Below the pieces are notes generated by a model that saw nothing but the letters and a program-made list of their open reading frames with translations, had not been told where the DNA came from and ran no database searches. DNA of 64,000 nt, from assembly GCA_942493035.1 (NCBI GenBank), contig OW818666.1, positions 248,001 to 312,000 on the forward strand, in the 5' to 3' direction. Position numbers and translations under genes: made by a program. Position 1 is the first letter of the stretch. The number at the start of each line of letters is the position of its first letter. This document shows, in pieces, positions 42,923 to 52,510 of this stretch. The DNA comes from WRGT01 sp942493035. GTDB taxonomy: Bacteria; Spirochaetota; UBA4802; UBA5550.

Positions 42923-44278
42923 TTAATCCACAATTTCAACTCCGATTATACATATATCATCTTCAAATGGTTTATGCTTTTTGAATTCATTTACAGCATT
43001 GTAGAGATTGCGTACAAATACTTCTACTGGTTCTGAAGCTATGGCTGGTATCACGTCACTTATCATTATATTCTCAAACATTTCACGATTATCATTCATT
43101 GCTTCCGTTAAACCATCAGTGAAAAGAAGAATTTTATCCCCCTTGTTTACTGTAATTGAACAGTCTTCAAATTCGGTATTATGTGTAAACCCTATAAGTC
43201 TCCCTCTGCTTTTCAGGGGAACTGTCTCACCATCGGGAGTGATCAGCAGCGGATACTCATGTCCCCCTCTGGCATATGTAAAGGTACACAGTTCCGGATC
43301 GTAAATGCCGTAAAAGGCTGTGAGAAAATTATCCGCCAATATTCCTGTAAGATTGCTGTTTAAGTAAGAAAGAAGAGTGGACGGTGTAAGACGTTTTGGT
43401 CCCGCCGTTACAAGTAGAGTCTTCACCATGGATGACATCATAGCCGCGGATATCCCATGGCCTGATATATCACTGATAAAAATGCCGAGTTTTTCATTGT
43501 TATTGAAACTTACAAAATCATAAAGATCTCCGCCCACTTCTCTCATAGGACTGAAAATAATTGAAGTTTTTAATGTTTTGAATGACGGGGCTGATCCCGG
43601 GAGAAGACTTTTCTGTACAAGCCTCGCCAGTGACAGTTCTTTTTCAAAGATTGTGTTTTTATTTTCTATAATGCGATTCTGATACAGTAATTCATCTGTC
43701 TGCTTTTCAATGGTTTTCATTGATGTAAAGTCTTTGAATCTGGACCTCTCAGTTATTTCAGCAAGGACAATAAATCCTGCTGAAAGGAACAGCGGATTTG
43801 TAAGCGCAACCATATTATTAATTGCTGTGTTTTCCTGTATAAAAATAAATGCAAAGAATCCTGCAAGTGGGATGCCGTAAACCGGGATTAAAAAGACCAT
43901 CCCTTTTACTGAGACAATGGCGGTAAAGAGTATGGCTATAATCGCGGCAATAATACTGTCATGAAATAGCGGAGTAGGAAGAGTGATATAAATAAGTCCC
44001 AGCATCATACTGATAATGCTGCTGAGAAAAATACCGTATAGAATAATAAAAAAATTTCCGGTTCTTTCTTTAAAAGCAAATGTACACAATAAAAATATCA
44101 GTCCAATGAAAAGCGGGATTATTCTGAGATATAGAATTGTCTTTTCCAGTTTTAAAATAAAAAAATCGAGATAAACAAAGAATGGGAGAGCTATAAGTAA
44201 AAATGAAAACATTGCGCGCCCGAAAAAAACAGCCCGATCGCTGGTTATGGAGTTATATGCTTTTTTTAAATCATTCAT
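42923..44278 (-). CDS. Membrane-anchored PP2C (RsbU/SpoIIE-type) serine phosphatase
   Basis: 451 aa. About six membrane segments lie in the first 200 residues, then a short coiled linker, then a PP2C domain (about 215-448) with VGGDLYDF, DISGHGISAAMM and LFTDGLTEAM metal and catalytic motifs. It should dephosphorylate a STAS-type protein; one such protein is at 28587, and linkage of the two is only an inference. The sensory input is probably the membrane domain. Confidence 0.85.
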   Translation of the reverse strand: MNDLKKAYNSITSDRAVFFGRAMFSFLLIALPFFVYLDFFILKLEKTILYLRIIPLFIGLIFLLCTFAFKERTGNFFIILYGIFLSSIISMMLGLIYITLPTPLFHDSIIAAIIAILFTAIVSVKGMVFLIPVYGIPLAGFFAFIFIQENTAINNMVALTNPLFLSAGFIVLAEITERSRFKDFTSMKTIEKQTDELLYQNRIIENKNTIFEKELSLARLVQKSLLPGSAPSFKTLKTSIIFSPMREVGGDLYDFVSFNNNEKLGIFISDISGHGISAAMMSSMVKTLLVTAGPKRLTPSTLLSYLNSNLTGILADNFLTAFYGIYDPELCTFTYARGGHEYPLLITPDGETVPLKSRGRLIGFTHNTEFEDCSITVNKGDKILLFTDGLTEAMNDNREMFENIMISDVIPAIASEPVEVFVRNLYNAVNEFKKHKPFEDDICIIGVEIVD

Positions 44279-44742
44279 TTATTGTTACCAGCTTTTATTA
44301 ATGTCGGCATAGTATTTTATTATTTCAATTATATTTACAATATAATGAAAACAGGTTATTTTGTTCATATCGTACTTATAATTGCACTAAAAAAATTATT
44401 TATAACTATTTATTAGTGTTAATTTCTTAACATAAATTTTAGTGTAAAAACCAATGGTATATTTGCTCTCCGCACCACCGGTGGGGCGGAGAGCAAATAT
44501 ACCATTGGTTTTTAAGTGGATACTTATTATTTATAATATATTTAAAAAAAACCCTTGATATATATATACTTAAGTGTAATATTTTGTATAATAACCTCAG
44601 TATTTACTCTTAAAGTTACTGATGTGTACGGTGTTGGATTAACGGAAAGAATATTATCCGGCTTTTTATACACAGACTTTATACTATATAAGATTTTCTG
44701 AATTGATAGTGTTTATTTGAAAATATCGGGAGGCTTTGTAAT
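44279..44742. other. Divergent intergenic region with a perfect palindrome
   Basis: A 464-bp AT-rich gap between the phosphatase and the two-TM protein. It contains the large palindrome at 44446-44513. No gene is seen. Confidence 0.5.
44446..44513. repeat. Family A repeat, near-perfect 68-bp palindrome
   Basis: Left arm 44446-44473 and right arm 44486-44513 are exact 28-bp complements. The 12-bp middle (ACCACCGGTGGG) is itself nearly palindromic. It is the most complete family A copy. Confidence 0.85.
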
Positions 44743-45219
44743 ATGAATAAGTATATTGAAATCGTTGAGGACAAAGATAAAGAGATGGTTGTCCGGAGAT
44801 TTAAAAATAAAATACGGTATTATAAATATATCGGGAGCGCTTTTGTAATGGGGGACGGTATTGTTATCGTGCTTCTTGCTGTTGCCTATGCTACCGGGAA
44901 ATCTAATGCTATGAATATTGGAATTTTTATCGCTGTTGTTGCTGCTTTTACTATCCCCTTTATAATGTCCTCTTTTAATAAAGTCTGGCAGCTCGGTTCA
45001 GATATAGAATCGAATCGCGTACAGGTTGTTTCCGGAAGAATTGATAAAATGAAAACTGAAGTTGTAAGGAAGAGAAAATATAATATTTTTTTTATGGAAA
45101 GAAATGAAATCCGTATCGATGATGACTATTGTGAACCGGTTTCTGTTAATGACAAAATAAATATTTCCCGGGGAATTTCATCTAAGGTAGCAATATCTGC
45201 TGTTAAAATTGCAGATTGA
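44743..45219 (+). CDS. Two-TM membrane protein, unknown function
   Basis: 158 aa. Two membrane segments (about 30-53 and 58-77) are followed by a cytoplasmic or periplasmic C-terminal domain with beta-rich pattern (VQVVSGRIDKMKTEVVRKRKY, MERNEIRIDDDYCEPVSVNDK). No family was recognised. GGGAGG precedes the ATG. It is upstream of the SNF2 helicase gene but separated by 246 bp with a repeat. Confidence 0.5.
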   Translation: MNKYIEIVEDKDKEMVVRRFKNKIRYYKYIGSAFVMGDGIVIVLLAVAYATGKSNAMNIGIFIAVVAAFTIPFIMSSFNKVWQLGSDIESNRVQVVSGRIDKMKTEVVRKRKYNIFFMERNEIRIDDDYCEPVSVNDKINISRGISSKVAISAVKIAD

Positions 45220-45294
45220 TAATATTCCATATAGAACTAGAGGTTTAAATCCCCGGTTCTATATTATGGCTTTGACTGGATGAATGTTACTTAA

Positions 45295-45396
45295 TGTCAT
45301 TCCCTTGTAGAAGGGAATCCACGTATTTAAATACACTGGATCCCAGCCTCCGCGAGGATGACAGTTTGGTTTGAGATCATCAGGTCAAGGCACTAG
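45295..45396. repeat. Widespread-type repeat, family D copy 1
   Basis: AATGTCATTCCCTTGTAGAAGGGAATCC, then a spacer, then CTCCGCGAGGATGACAGTTTGG. The GTCATTCCC/GGGAATCC ends form hairpins. The second copy is at 54393-54492. Confidence 0.7.
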
Positions 45397-45465
45397 TCCA
45401 GTAGAGTCCCCGTTTTATACCGGCAGAACATAGTTTTATTATATTATATTCAGTGAGATGAAGGC

Positions 45466-48400
45466 ATGAAAATTCTAACTCTCGATCAGATCCGAAATTT
45501 TTTAGGACAGGTAACTTACAGCCGGGCTTTTTCGTATTTTAGAAGTGGTAGTGTTACTGAGATATGGGAGGAGGATAATCTTATATGCGGTCATGTGCAG
45601 GGTTCAGAGTATGAGCCGTATTATGTTGAGGTAGATCCTGCCACTTTGGAGAATGAGTGTGAATGCCCCATGAGGCATAGATGCAAACATGTCGGAGCCC
45701 TTCTTCTGGAGTTTGCCTCCCGTCCTGTTGAAAAAAAAGAAGATGTTCCTCTGACCCTTCCGGAGCCGATTGAAAAAATTACTGAAATAATACTCGATAT
45801 GAATAAGAAAAGAGAGTTCTATAATCCTCCATTTTATAATGAAAATTCTGAAGTTAAAACCGGCATTTCTCAGCAGCGATTTAAAGTCGTTTTTTTTATT
45901 GATACTGCTTTCTACCAGAACGGAAGAGTTCCTGTTGTTATACCTAAAATGCAGTATATAAAGAAAGATGATTCTCCCGGACGAATTGAAGATTATAAAA
46001 GTACAAAGGTTACAGAACCGGTCACCGGGTCGCAGGGTGATCTCCTTGATATGGTTGCCGGCTATAATGGAGGGGCGGCGCCGGTATTCAGATTATTGCC
46101 TTTTCTTCTCAAGCATAGCGATATTGAAATTTTTGAAATGTATACTCAGGAATTTAAGAGAGTTGAATTTGTAGAATTTGAAAGCATTGAAGTCAGTTTC
46201 AGACTTTATACAATAACAGAAAGAAACGATCCGGATTTTAAACCTCTCTATCATCTGCATACACCGGACAGAGGTGAGTTTATTTCCGAATCTTTACAGG
46301 TGATGGGCGATACTCTATTCTGCAGGCTGCCGGGGATGTTTTTTTATAATTCAAAAAATAAATCTATGATACGGATGTCGTGGAAAATTCTGAATTATAC
46401 CGGCACATACTACCCGAACAATATCGTTAATTTGAAAAAACTTACAGAGTCAGATAATGAAGCAGGAATATCTGTGAACTTTCCTCATACCCGAATTGTA
46501 AAAATTAAAGGTGGAGGGAAACCTGTACTCGATATTGAATCATACGCCGGATACACACTTCTTGAACTCAGTTTTGACTATCGCGGAAGAGAATTTCCTT
46601 TTGGGAGACCGGAGACGATTCTTAATCTTGATAACCTTAACCAGTCCGGAGATGTTTTTCATATAGCCGAGCGTGATATGGAATATGAAAATTCCGTTTC
46701 CCGTTTTATCCGGAGTGTCGTAGAGGATACCGGGATACAGCAGCAGAAGTTTCGTCCCCATGAGTATGAACGGATTTTTGAAGGTAAAATTTTATACAAA
46801 CAGAATGTGGATACATTCCTTCTGACTTCAGGTGAAAAACTTCTTAATCAGGGGATAAGCCTGCGCCTGAAAAAAAGTAATCAGAAGATTACGCGGTCAG
46901 GCGGGAAAGTCGCGTTTAAAGTGAAAACAAATATCGACTGGTTTGACGTTGAGGCTCTCTATGTTGATGAATCTGGAGCGGAGATCCAGATTGATGTTAG
47001 CGATGCTATACTTAAAAGCCGGCTTATTAAAACCTCCGGAGGTTATGCTTATATTTCCGGTGAGGATATAAACAGGCTCATTGCACTTAATCATCAGCAG
47101 TTAGATAAAAAGGGGACTCTGAAAATTCATAAGCTCGACTTTTCAGCCATTGAATCGATCAGCAGCGGTATTGATGAAAGAGATAAGACTGCTGTAGAGA
47201 AAACTCTCCGTACTTACGAAAAACTTAAAGATGTAAAAGCGATCGGGAAGTATCCGCTTCCTGTTGAATTCAAAGGGAAGCTCCGTCCGTATCAGGCAGA
47301 GGGTTATAACTGGCTCTGTTTCCTGCGGGAGTTCGGACTTAACGGATGTCTTGCCGATGATATGGGACTGGGGAAAACAGTGCAGACACTCGCACTGCTT
47401 CAGAGATTGAAAGAGGATGGGAAGCTCCGGCCTGTGCTTCTTGTTGTCCCGGTATCGACCATCCCTAACTGGGAGCAGGAGATCAGCAGGTTTACTCCGG
47501 AAATTACATATCTCCGGCATATCGGCCAGTTCCGTTCGGAGGATACCGGTGATATTTTAAATCACGATGTGACAATTACAAGCTATCATACTCTGCGCAA
47601 TGATATAAAAATTCTCTCAGAAATAGATTTTACACTGCTTGTGCTCGATGAGGCCCAGAATATAAAGAATGCGGCGACAAAGGCATTTAAAGCTGTGAAG
47701 ACAATCAGGGCCGAACAGACTCTTGCTTTAAGCGGTACTCCCGTGGAGAATAATACAGGTGAACTCTGGGCACTTTTTGATCTTCTTAATCCGGGACTTC
47801 TGGGGACAAAAGATTTCTTTCAGAAAAAGTTTTCCGGCCCAATCGAGAAGAGCGGAGATGCTGCTGCTGCGGAGAGACTCCGTGCAATCATATTTCCATT
47901 TATTCTCCGGAGAAAAAAAGAGATGGTGGCGAAGGAGCTCCCTCCGAAAGAGGAGATTATTGTTTACTGCGAGATGGGTTCCGGACAGCGTAAAATTTAT
48001 GATTCATATAAAAATGAATGCCGCAGTAGAATTCAGGGTATACTTTCTGAAAAAGGGAAAGAGAGGGGCGCCATTGAGATATTTGACGCGCTTCTTAAAT
48101 TACGGCAGATTGCATTGTTCCCATCTCTCGTGTCGGACGAATTTGAAAGCGCCGGTTCGTGCAAGTTTGATCTGTTCAAGGATATGTTCGATGAAATTCT
48201 GGCTGAAGGACATAAGGTTCTGGTCTTTTCCCAGTTTGTGAAATCGCTCAAAATAATTGAAGCCGATATAATCACAAAGAATCTTAAGTATTCGTACATA
48301 GACGGTTCGACTAAAAAGCGTGATGCCGAAATTAAAAAGTTTCAGGATGATGCCGAAGTTAATATATTTCTGCTGAGTCTTAAAGCCGGTGGTGTGGGGA

Positions 48401-48663
48401 TAAATCTTACAAGCGCGGATTATGTAATACTTTTCGATCCATGGTGGAACCCCGCAGTTGAAGCACAGGCTGTTGACAGGGCTCACCGGATTGGACAGAC
48501 GCGTAAAGTTACAGCATACAAGCTTATTGTAAAAGATACAGTGGAGGAGAAGATCCTGAAACTTCAGGAGAAGAAGAAAGCCCTTGTCCGCGATCTGATT
48601 TCTGAAGAGGCCTCATTCTTCAAGTCATTATCAGGTGATGATATTATTAATCTTTTTGAGTGA
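45466..48663 (+). CDS. SWIM-domain SNF2-family DNA/RNA helicase
   Basis: 1065 aa. A SWIM zinc finger near the N-terminus (C65, C67, C73, H75 in CECPMRHRCKHV), a long middle region, then SNF2 ATPase from about 605: Walker A DDMGLGKTVQT at about 629-640, LDEAQNIKN, SGTPVENN, and WWNPAVEAQAVDRAHRIGQTRKV near the C-terminus. It belongs to the HepA/RapA-related group of bacterial Snf2 proteins. A transcription-recycling or DNA-repair role is inferred from the family. GATGAAGG precedes the ATG. It is monocistronic and ends at a hairpin. Confidence 0.9.
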   Translation: MKILTLDQIRNFLGQVTYSRAFSYFRSGSVTEIWEEDNLICGHVQGSEYEPYYVEVDPATLENECECPMRHRCKHVGALLLEFASRPVEKKEDVPLTLPEPIEKITEIILDMNKKREFYNPPFYNENSEVKTGISQQRFKVVFFIDTAFYQNGRVPVVIPKMQYIKKDDSPGRIEDYKSTKVTEPVTGSQGDLLDMVAGYNGGAAPVFRLLPFLLKHSDIEIFEMYTQEFKRVEFVEFESIEVSFRLYTITERNDPDFKPLYHLHTPDRGEFISESLQVMGDTLFCRLPGMFFYNSKNKSMIRMSWKILNYTGTYYPNNIVNLKKLTESDNEAGISVNFPHTRIVKIKGGGKPVLDIESYAGYTLLELSFDYRGREFPFGRPETILNLDNLNQSGDVFHIAERDMEYENSVSRFIRSVVEDTGIQQQKFRPHEYERIFEGKILYKQNVDTFLLTSGEKLLNQGISLRLKKSNQKITRSGGKVAFKVKTNIDWFDVEALYVDESGAEIQIDVSDAILKSRLIKTSGGYAYISGEDINRLIALNHQQLDKKGTLKIHKLDFSAIESISSGIDERDKTAVEKTLRTYEKLKDVKAIGKYPLPVEFKGKLRPYQAEGYNWLCFLREFGLNGCLADDMGLGKTVQTLALLQRLKEDGKLRPVLLVVPVSTIPNWEQEISRFTPEITYLRHIGQFRSEDTGDILNHDVTITSYHTLRNDIKILSEIDFTLLVLDEAQNIKNAATKAFKAVKTIRAEQTLALSGTPVENNTGELWALFDLLNPGLLGTKDFFQKKFSGPIEKSGDAAAAERLRAIIFPFILRRKKEMVAKELPPKEEIIVYCEMGSGQRKIYDSYKNECRSRIQGILSEKGKERGAIEIFDALLKLRQIALFPSLVSDEFESAGSCKFDLFKDMFDEILAEGHKVLVFSQFVKSLKIIEADIITKNLKYSYIDGSTKKRDAEIKKFQDDAEVNIFLLSLKAGGVGINLTSADYVILFDPWWNPAVEAQAVDRAHRIGQTRKVTAYKLIVKDTVEEKILKLQEKKKALVRDLISEEASFFKSLSGDDIINLFE

Positions 48664-48699
48664 AATACTTAATTTTTTTAGCGGAGATTCCGGAGTCAT

Positions 48700-48735
48700 C
48701 CACATAACAAGGGGTTTAAACCTCTTGTTATGTGG
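48700..48735. terminator. Long hairpin between convergent genes
   Basis: Stem CCACATAACAAG with GTTATGTGG extended by GGGGTTT/AAACCTC, with one G-U-compatible mismatch. It lies between the SNF2 and fusion genes, which converge. No classic T-run, so termination is likely but unproven. Confidence 0.6.
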
Positions 48736-48748
48736 TATTCGCAATGTG

Positions 48749-51280
48749 TCAGCACCATCCTGTTCCGTTAATATCCTTCATGTTCTTCAAAATACTCTTC
48801 TTTAAAAATAAAGTTAGGCTCTCTACATCTTTAAACTTTGCAGGATCAATCGGATCTCCAGCTATAACAGAACCTTTCAATCCGCCGCTGAACTTCGGCA
48901 GAGCATTCTGTTTTGGCCAGATATCAAAGGCGCCATTTATTGAGAGTGGGATAATTTTGCGATTCAGATTTTTTGCAAGGTAAGCTGCCCCTGTTTTGAA
49001 ATCGACCATTTTCCCGTCGGCGGATCTTCCACCTTCAGGAAAAATAATCACGGATATCCCCTGGCGCAGCATGTCTGCGCTTTTTTTCAATACTTCCACT
49101 GTATTTGTTTCATCAACCCAGATAACCGGGATCAGAGGAAAAATATATTTTAAAAATGAGAATCGTTTATTTCCTGTTACATAAACAAGTTTTCTGTACC
49201 TGGCAGGTACAGCAATCGACAGCCATATAATATCCATGAAAGATGTATGATTAGCGGAAATTATTGTTCCGTTGAAGTCAATTTTTTCAGGATTGATTAC
49301 TTCGAATTTCCAGAAACTCCGGCTGATAAATCTGAATAAATGTATAACAAATGTAAGGATAGGATTGAAAAACGGGGATGGCTTTTCTGTAATATCTCCG
49401 CCGAAGATTCTCTGATTTATAGACTCACCCGCAGTTTTTTCCAGTCCGGCAATATACGGAAGAAGTTCATCCATAGTCTGAATCTGCTTCATTCTTGCGG
49501 AATCAATCTGAATTTCAAGCTGTTCTTCGAGAAAAACAATAAAATCAACAAGCCCCAGTGAGTCTATCCCCATGTCGGCAAAAGTTTCTCTTGCGAATAA
49601 ATTCTGTTTTTTAAATCTTTTTTTGAGTAGAGATATTATATGCTCCTCTGCGGGATTCTGCGCTGTGAGTTTATTCTGCAGAACTATTTTTTCGTTTTCA
49701 TTCTGTATGTAGATCCCTTTTTTAAGCCCTTCACGTACTTTGTCATAAAGAATTTTTCTGGTGCTGTTTATCGGAAGAGGATCAAAAGATATGGCGAAAC
49801 CGGTTACTATTTTATACGAGGGAAGAATGCTGTTCATTCGTTCTATTTCAGCTTTTATCATTCCGTAGCTGTTTTCATTTTTTATAACCGGAACTATAAC
49901 TGCAAAGACAGACTCTTCGTGATTTTTCTTTATTCCGAAGACTGCAATCTCCGATATCAGTTCAGATTCTTTGTAGTAACCCTCCAGCTCCTCTGGATAA
50001 ACATTTTTCCCCGATGCGAGAACTACTACATTTTTAGATCGGCCTGTAATAAAAATATTACCCGATTTATCGAGTCTCCCTAAATCTCCCGTGTGAAAAT
50101 ATCCGTCATTGTCAAATATTTCGGAGTTCATTTTTTCATTCCTGTAGTATCCGGGCATTACTGCATTACCCTTCAGGCAGATCTCTCCAACTCCTTCACT
50201 GTTTATATTCTTGAGTTTAACCTTGTTGCCGCTCAGAGGTTTACCTATAGATCCGATAATATTTTTTTTATCACTGCTCACAGTGATAGGACCGGTACTC
50301 TCCGATAATCCGTATCCCTCTACAAGTTTAAATCCCATGTTGTTATAGTAGCGTGCATAAACTTTTTTAAGCGGCGCACCTCCGCTTATCATTATTCTCA
50401 TCTTCGGGCCGAAAGCCTTGTGTATCTGAGAGAATATTGTATCAGGGAGAATTGACAGACCTGTCTTTCTGAATAGGTTTCCATAGTTCAGAAAAAATCT
50501 GAAAATCTTATATTTACTATTTGATGTAAGTCTTACTTTGTTAATAATCCCGTCCATGATCATTTCCCACATCAGCGGCACAGCGGGAAACATTGTTATC
50601 GGATTTTCTCCAAGGCTCTTCATAATATCCGGGCCCTTCAGTGAAGGCTGAATGCAGATTGAACTGCCGTGAGCAATAGGGCCCATGAACGCCGCAATTA
50701 ACGCATACGCATGGAAAAGCGGGAGAATGCAGAGGATCATATCATCAGGAGTTGTCCTGCAGAATTCAGCATTGGCATATGCTGTCTTGAAAATATTTCC
50801 ATGTGTAAGCTGAACTATTTTAGGATCACCGGTAGTTCCCGATGTATAGAACATTGAACAGATGTCATTGTCAAAAATATTCAGTTCTTTGAATTTTGTT
50901 TTTTTATCCATATTTTCTTTCAATGATGTTGAGAAAATATTTACCCGTTTAAAAAATCCCTTGAATTCCGCTGTTGTAAAAACGGTATTACATTTAACCT
51001 GTTTAATCATGCCCTGATATTTATCTTTATCAAGGTTCGGATCAAGCGGAAGAACAATAGCTCCGATGGATGTTATAGCCATAAAGGTGATGCAGTACTC
51101 TTCAGAATTAAGAGAGAGGAGTGCAATTACGTCCCCTTTGCCGTAGCCGTTCTTCTGAAGAAATGAAGCCCGTGATTCAATCAGTTTCAGAGCTTCCCCG
51201 TAAGTCATTCCGGTTGAAAACAGAAGCCTGTCGCTGTATTTATCGCAGCTGGATTTGTAAAAATTATAAAGGGAGTTCAT
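48749..51280 (-). CDS. AMP-ligase/ACP/acyltransferase fusion, copy 1
   Basis: 843 aa. Domains in order: fatty-acyl AMP ligase (about 1-520; SGTTGDPKIVQLTHG at about 146, GYGLSEST, TGDLGRLDKSGNIFITGR), acyl-carrier domain with the pantetheine Ser in GIDSLGLVDF (about 573), and PlsC-type acyltransferase (about 620-840; NHTSFMD, FPEGGRS). It would activate a fatty acid, load it on its own carrier and transfer it to a lysolipid. It resembles Aas but has an added ACP. A paralogue with the same order is at 54489. It has its own GAG-rich ribosome site. Confidence 0.8.
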   Translation of the reverse strand: MNSLYNFYKSSCDKYSDRLLFSTGMTYGEALKLIESRASFLQKNGYGKGDVIALLSLNSEEYCITFMAITSIGAIVLPLDPNLDKDKYQGMIKQVKCNTVFTTAEFKGFFKRVNIFSTSLKENMDKKTKFKELNIFDNDICSMFYTSGTTGDPKIVQLTHGNIFKTAYANAEFCRTTPDDMILCILPLFHAYALIAAFMGPIAHGSSICIQPSLKGPDIMKSLGENPITMFPAVPLMWEMIMDGIINKVRLTSNSKYKIFRFFLNYGNLFRKTGLSILPDTIFSQIHKAFGPKMRIMISGGAPLKKVYARYYNNMGFKLVEGYGLSESTGPITVSSDKKNIIGSIGKPLSGNKVKLKNINSEGVGEICLKGNAVMPGYYRNEKMNSEIFDNDGYFHTGDLGRLDKSGNIFITGRSKNVVVLASGKNVYPEELEGYYKESELISEIAVFGIKKNHEESVFAVIVPVIKNENSYGMIKAEIERMNSILPSYKIVTGFAISFDPLPINSTRKILYDKVREGLKKGIYIQNENEKIVLQNKLTAQNPAEEHIISLLKKRFKKQNLFARETFADMGIDSLGLVDFIVFLEEQLEIQIDSARMKQIQTMDELLPYIAGLEKTAGESINQRIFGGDITEKPSPFFNPILTFVIHLFRFISRSFWKFEVINPEKIDFNGTIISANHTSFMDIIWLSIAVPARYRKLVYVTGNKRFSFLKYIFPLIPVIWVDETNTVEVLKKSADMLRQGISVIIFPEGGRSADGKMVDFKTGAAYLAKNLNRKIIPLSINGAFDIWPKQNALPKFSGGLKGSVIAGDPIDPAKFKDVESLTLFLKKSILKNMKDINGTGWC

Positions 51281-51627
51281 CTCTCTTTCCTCATGTACTG
51301 TAATTTTAAATGGAATATCTTCAATAGTGCAGTTGGTTTGTAACGCTGTGATATGTCAACTTTTTTGTAAAAGTTGATGACCGGGTTATTTGGTAGCAAA
51401 TTATTTTTGAGGGTGCGTATGCTCCGCATACGCTGGGAGTGGGGGATTTCGAGGGCGCTGCCCCCGTAATCCCCCATTTCAGGCGCAGCGCGAAGCGCTG
51501 TGCCCCCAAAATTAAACCGCCAACGCTTATTTTAAAATATATGTTTAGATATTAGCATGTAAAATATTTGACGATTTGAATTATTACACTTATCTTAGTT
51601 GAATAAAAATAATCCTGGAGTTTTATT
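51281..51627. other. Intergenic region holding a MITE-like element
   Basis: A 347-bp divergent gap containing the family B copy at 51391-51522 and a hairpin GTCAACTTTTTTGTAAAAGTTGATGAC near 51355. Beyond these it is AT-rich. Confidence 0.55.
51391..51522 (+). mobile_element. MITE-like family B, full copy 1
   Basis: 132 bp, TGGTAGCAAATTATTTTTGA at the left end and AATTAAACCGCCA at the right. It contains internal GC-rich palindromes (GCGTATGCTCCGCATACGC, GGGGGATTTCGAGGGCGCTGCCCCC). Almost the same sequence is at 62291-62420. Confidence 0.8.
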
Positions 51628-52239
51628 ATGAAGAAGAGTCTGTTTCTAATGTTTAGTGTTGTAATAATTATTTCAGCGGCATCTGCCGTTGATAAGAATG
51701 ATTCAGCTCTGCAGTTTGTAAAAACTCTGATAGAAAAAGTTCAGACAGAGGATGGCTATACTAACGCTTTGAGATATTTTCAGTACACAGCAACAACGGC
51801 AAAAAATAATCCTTCATCATACGTGCTTTCCAAATGGGGCAGGGAGGCTGTTTTACAGTCCGGATTGAGTGAAACAGATAAAGGGAAATTTATTCCGGCT
51901 CTGTCAAATCGTTCCAGTGCGCGAATTGAAAAACTCTGGAATGAGAATAAAGAGGAATTATATAAATTATTTCCTGCCTCGGCATACAATGACATTCTGA
52001 AAGATGAAGTGGACTCTCTTATTGAATTTCGCAGCAGCGCCGATTATGCAGTCATGATGAAAAAGATGAAAGCAAAATCAAAAAAGCCCGGTGTTAAAAC
52101 AATCGATTTTGCCGGAGCCGTAACAGGCTGGAGCGGATATAAACAGCTTTCATTCTGGTTCAGGCGTGATTATGAAAAGAACGATAAAGTCGTATTTGAA
52201 ATACTGAAGGAATTGAAATCTCACTACTCACAAAAGTAA
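51628..52239 (+). CDS. Exported hypothetical protein
   Basis: 203 aa. Signal peptide to about residue 20 (SAASA-V). The mature part is mostly helical and charged (FVKTLIEKVQTEDGYTNALR, YDEVDSLIEF-like segments, FRRDYEKNDKVVFEILKELK). No family recognised. TGGAG sits before the ATG. It lies between the two fusion genes, next to the chemoreceptor gene; the link is positional only. Confidence 0.5.
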   Translation: MKKSLFLMFSVVIIISAASAVDKNDSALQFVKTLIEKVQTEDGYTNALRYFQYTATTAKNNPSSYVLSKWGREAVLQSGLSETDKGKFIPALSNRSSARIEKLWNENKEELYKLFPASAYNDILKDEVDSLIEFRSSADYAVMMKKMKAKSKKPGVKTIDFAGAVTGWSGYKQLSFWFRRDYEKNDKVVFEILKELKSHYSQK

Positions 52240-52510
52240 TCTATTTGAAATTGACCGCTTAGATTTTTATTTTTTGTCATTGTGCAGTTGTCTGAACCGC
52301 GGATTAAACAGATTTAAGGGATTACGCTGATTTTTTTACAAAATCACAGGTAATATCTAAATCACGCTATAAATCTCCAGTTTAGGCAGCTTAATATTCT
52401 ACCTTAAAAAAAATACCCGACAGAGTTTGACTATTGTGCTTTTTTGATTAAATTAATTATATAATCACTCTATTATTTGCATCAACATCGATAAAATACC
52501 CGGGGGTTTT

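Noticed and set aside
49640..50083. 147-codon plus-strand frame inside fusion copy 1
   Set aside because: Antisense shadow of the AMP-ligase domain; the protein is dominated by aromatic and basic residues with no fold.
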